Assembly: GCF_021130785.1 (NCBI RefSeq)
Contig: NC_060213.1
Span: 95,534,501-95,598,500, forward strand
Length of the DNA: 64,000 nt
From: Homalodisca vitripennis
Taxonomy: Eukaryota > Arthropoda > Insecta > Hemiptera > Cicadellidae
Direction: 5' to 3'
Shown here: piece by piece, positions 61,978-64,000 of the stretch
Layout of the letters: each line of letters starts with the position of its first letter
Position numbering within the stretch: the stretch's first letter is position 1
Notes under the pieces: generated by a model
What the model was told of the DNA's origin: nothing
What the model saw: only the letters and a program-made list of their open reading frames with translations
The model's database searches: none
Program-made: the position numbers and the translations under genes

Positions 61978-62966
61978 TTCATTGGGAGAGCGGTATGGAA
62001 GCAAAAATACTAACATCGAAATAAACTGCAATGACCATAAATATTCACTTTTTAATACTTACTCTGCAATTTTCATGTTACAAAATGTATATTCATGTAT
62101 GTATATATATAGGTCATCTATAAAATGATATAGTAATATTCATTATATTCACATAATAAAAAAGAATCAGCAAAATCTCATGGAATAACACCCAACTTAA
62201 TCTAAAATTTAAATATTTTGTATATAGATGAAGCTTCAAGTTAAACTTTAAGTCCGTAGACAGATATACAGGCAGACCGATTTTCTTATCCACACGAGTT
62301 ATAGTGTTCGTGAACCCTCAGCCAATAAACTAGAGAGAGGTATGCTATGTTTGAATTGTTTAGCCAAAATTAGTAGCTTTAACTACCATCATATAATACT
62401 TACAAACTTGTATTTTTTTTAAAATGTAAGTCTGATTTAAGTATCGTGAATTTATTGGGAAGGGTTATAATTGCTTTGTATAAATTGTCTGTAATAATAA
62501 AATGTACTTGTATTATTTTCATTTGCATATTGAGCATAAAAATGAACAAAATTATATATTTCAATATTTTCACAGTTTATACTGTGAGGTAAGGTAACCA
62601 ATATGCAGAGTGAATATGCAAAGAAACATGTGGAGGTGGCGATCAAAAAGAGTTTAATCGCAAAAAATTATGAATTAAGCTGAAGGTGAATTCTTGTAAG
62701 TTTAGTTGGATGCCACAATATAAAACTTTTCAAATCAACCAAAAAAAATTATTCCACCTAAAATATTATTGAAACATTTCATTTTTTGTTCAAAAAGTGT
62801 TTATTCCAACAGAGTGGTCAATCAAAAAGGATGTATTCCTCTGCGACCAATCACAGAGTTGTATTGCTTTCTCCCATGATCCTTTGCAACAGTTGATGAC
62901 AGTAATAAGTTTCTGCTGTCTGCTATGTTGTTGAGGTTATCCTTTATGCAGTGTTTTGGATGTAAA
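61976..62966. other. Nothing recognised; less AT-rich toward the right
   Basis: 62800-62966 may be promoter or leader of the decayed gene that follows. No signal identified. Confidence 0.4.
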
Positions 62967-64000
62967 ATGAGTGATTTAGAGGATGATTTAGTGTTAGTAG
63001 GAGTGGCCAACGATGGATCTCGCAAGAGAGCTGTTATCCACGCCAAAGAACTATAACAAAAAAGAAGAGATATGAACCGCCCAAGGGTTATAACACATTT
63101 TTACCTTGTCCTCACAATTATTCTCGATTTAAACGCTCAAAGTTCACTCCTACAGATTGCTCTTATTTGAGAAATAATTTTTTAGCTTTGAAGGTAAAAT
63201 TGCACAAGACAACTTCAATTCAGGATTTGTACACTTAGTTCTGTATAAAGACGTAGGTCTCTCTCTACCTATGAGTAATTCAATTATGCCTAACACCACT
63301 TGAACATCATACACACTAGTAACAAAAGATAAAAAGACAATAACAGTTTGTAAAAAGCATTTATGAAGGTCATGTGTGTAAAACAAACTCGGTTGAGGAG
63401 CATATTTCAGGCTAAACTCAAAGGTCAAGCTCTTAGGGAAACTTGAGGTGGAGATAGAAAATCTCAGAAATCAGTTGAAAAAAGAGAAAAGTGGAAGATT
63501 TTATTAAATATTTAAAGGGAAAGGAAAGTCAATACAACATAAAAAAATACAAACGGATTTATTTGGAAGCTAACTTAAATATTAGTAAGCTACACCGTAT
63601 GTACAATGATATGCAGTAAGATCTAGCCAATAAAGTACCTAAAACAATGTTCCGAAGAATTTTTAATTCGTTCAACATAGGATTTAGATCCCCTGCGTCA
63701 GATGTTTGCAGTTTGTGCCAAAAACGTAGCCACCAAATTAAGACAACGACTGATGCAAGAAAGAAGCAGGGCCTTATGACTCAAAAGCGTGTGCACAAAC
63801 TTAGAGCAGCTGCGTTTTAAAAACTCATGAAATAGAAGGTAGACAATAGTGTGATGTCGTGATTTGATCTGCAACAAATTCAAACTCTACCTAAATCTGC
63901 TATCCAAGAAGCCTACTATTCTCGTCAGATTAGTTTTTACTGCTTTTGTATTGTTCAGGTCGAGGGAACCAATCCTAATTTTTACTTATGGACAGAAGAG
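62967..64000 (+). pseudogene. Decayed TE-like gene (transposase-like family), runs off window
   Basis: Pieces in different plus frames fit one protein. First ATG 62967: MSDLEDDLVLVGVANDGSRK, stop at 63054. Next an open piece about 63085-63237 with YNTFLPCPHNYSRFKRS and KVKLHKTTSIQDLYT. Then, from about 63482, VEDFIKYLKGKESQYNI, RRIFNSFNIGFRSPASDVCS, FDLQQIQTLPKSAIQEAYYS and FYLWTEE at the window edge. In-frame stops lie at about 63617, 63818, 63833 and 63860. The blocks NIGFRSPxSDVCSxC, FDLQQ-LP and YYSRQ-FY-F resemble a protein family that occurs in many copies in insect genomes as uncharacterised proteins, probably transposase-derived (DUF7869-like from memory). Superfamily not assigned. 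Confidence 0.55.

Overview
The window looks like repeat-rich, AT-rich non-coding DNA from an animal nuclear genome, most likely an insect. I cannot name the species from sequence alone. The overall look (dispersed repeats, long TA microsatellites, Copia primed from initiator tRNA, KRBA2-like Ginger gene) would suit a hemipteran, but that is only a guess. Nothing here is bacterial: there are no operons and no long host ORFs. The only host gene I can support is a tRNA-His gene at 48.4 kb. All recognisable proteins come from transposable elements.

Left end (1-3.4 kb): a minus-strand Ty3/Gypsy-type LTR retrotransposon, cut by the window edge. Its order is leader with an ACAAGT-rich array, gag (ATG at 2370), zinc knuckle, a textbook A-AAA-AAC minus-1 frameshift site at 1057-1063, protease (DTG) and the start of RT. 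3.4-5.4 kb holds copy 1 of a ~2 kb non-coding repeat family. A second, partly duplicated copy lies in inverse orientation at 54.6-57.0 kb. 5.4-24.5 kb is mostly featureless, broken by short dispersed repeats, a 33-bp GC-rich tandem repeat at 11.9 kb, and a 123-bp near-perfect palindrome with a CG core at 14.7 kb.

Middle: a 5'-truncated LINE (CR1/Jockey-like RT) lies at 24.5-26.7 kb on the minus strand. A short Penelope-like remnant at 30.2-30.9 kb has the GIY-YIG nuclease C-terminus between inverted arms carrying hammerhead-ribozyme-like cores. A second inverted-arm element with one such core is at 35.65-36.04 kb. A complete 3,023-bp Ginger-type DNA transposon at 37,347-40,369 has ~283-bp terminal inverted repeats, an integrase-like (KRBA2-like) gene with two introns and many frameshifts, and subterminal arrays of ~22-bp palindromic units. 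A Copia element at 42.65-46.5 kb (minus) has two almost identical LTRs, a half-tRNA-iMet primer site, in-frame amber stops and a deleted RT domain. Its outer right LTR end and target duplication sit inside a 52-bp inversion.

Right: a tRNA-like sequence with intact pol III boxes (47.0 kb), the tRNA-His gene, a 148-bp tandem duplication (53.4 kb), the inverted repeat copy (54.6-57 kb), featureless AT-rich DNA, and from 62.97 kb to the edge a decayed plus-strand TE-like gene. The elements act independently: this is a graveyard of several transposon classes, some of them young (Copia LTRs and Ginger TIRs nearly identical).
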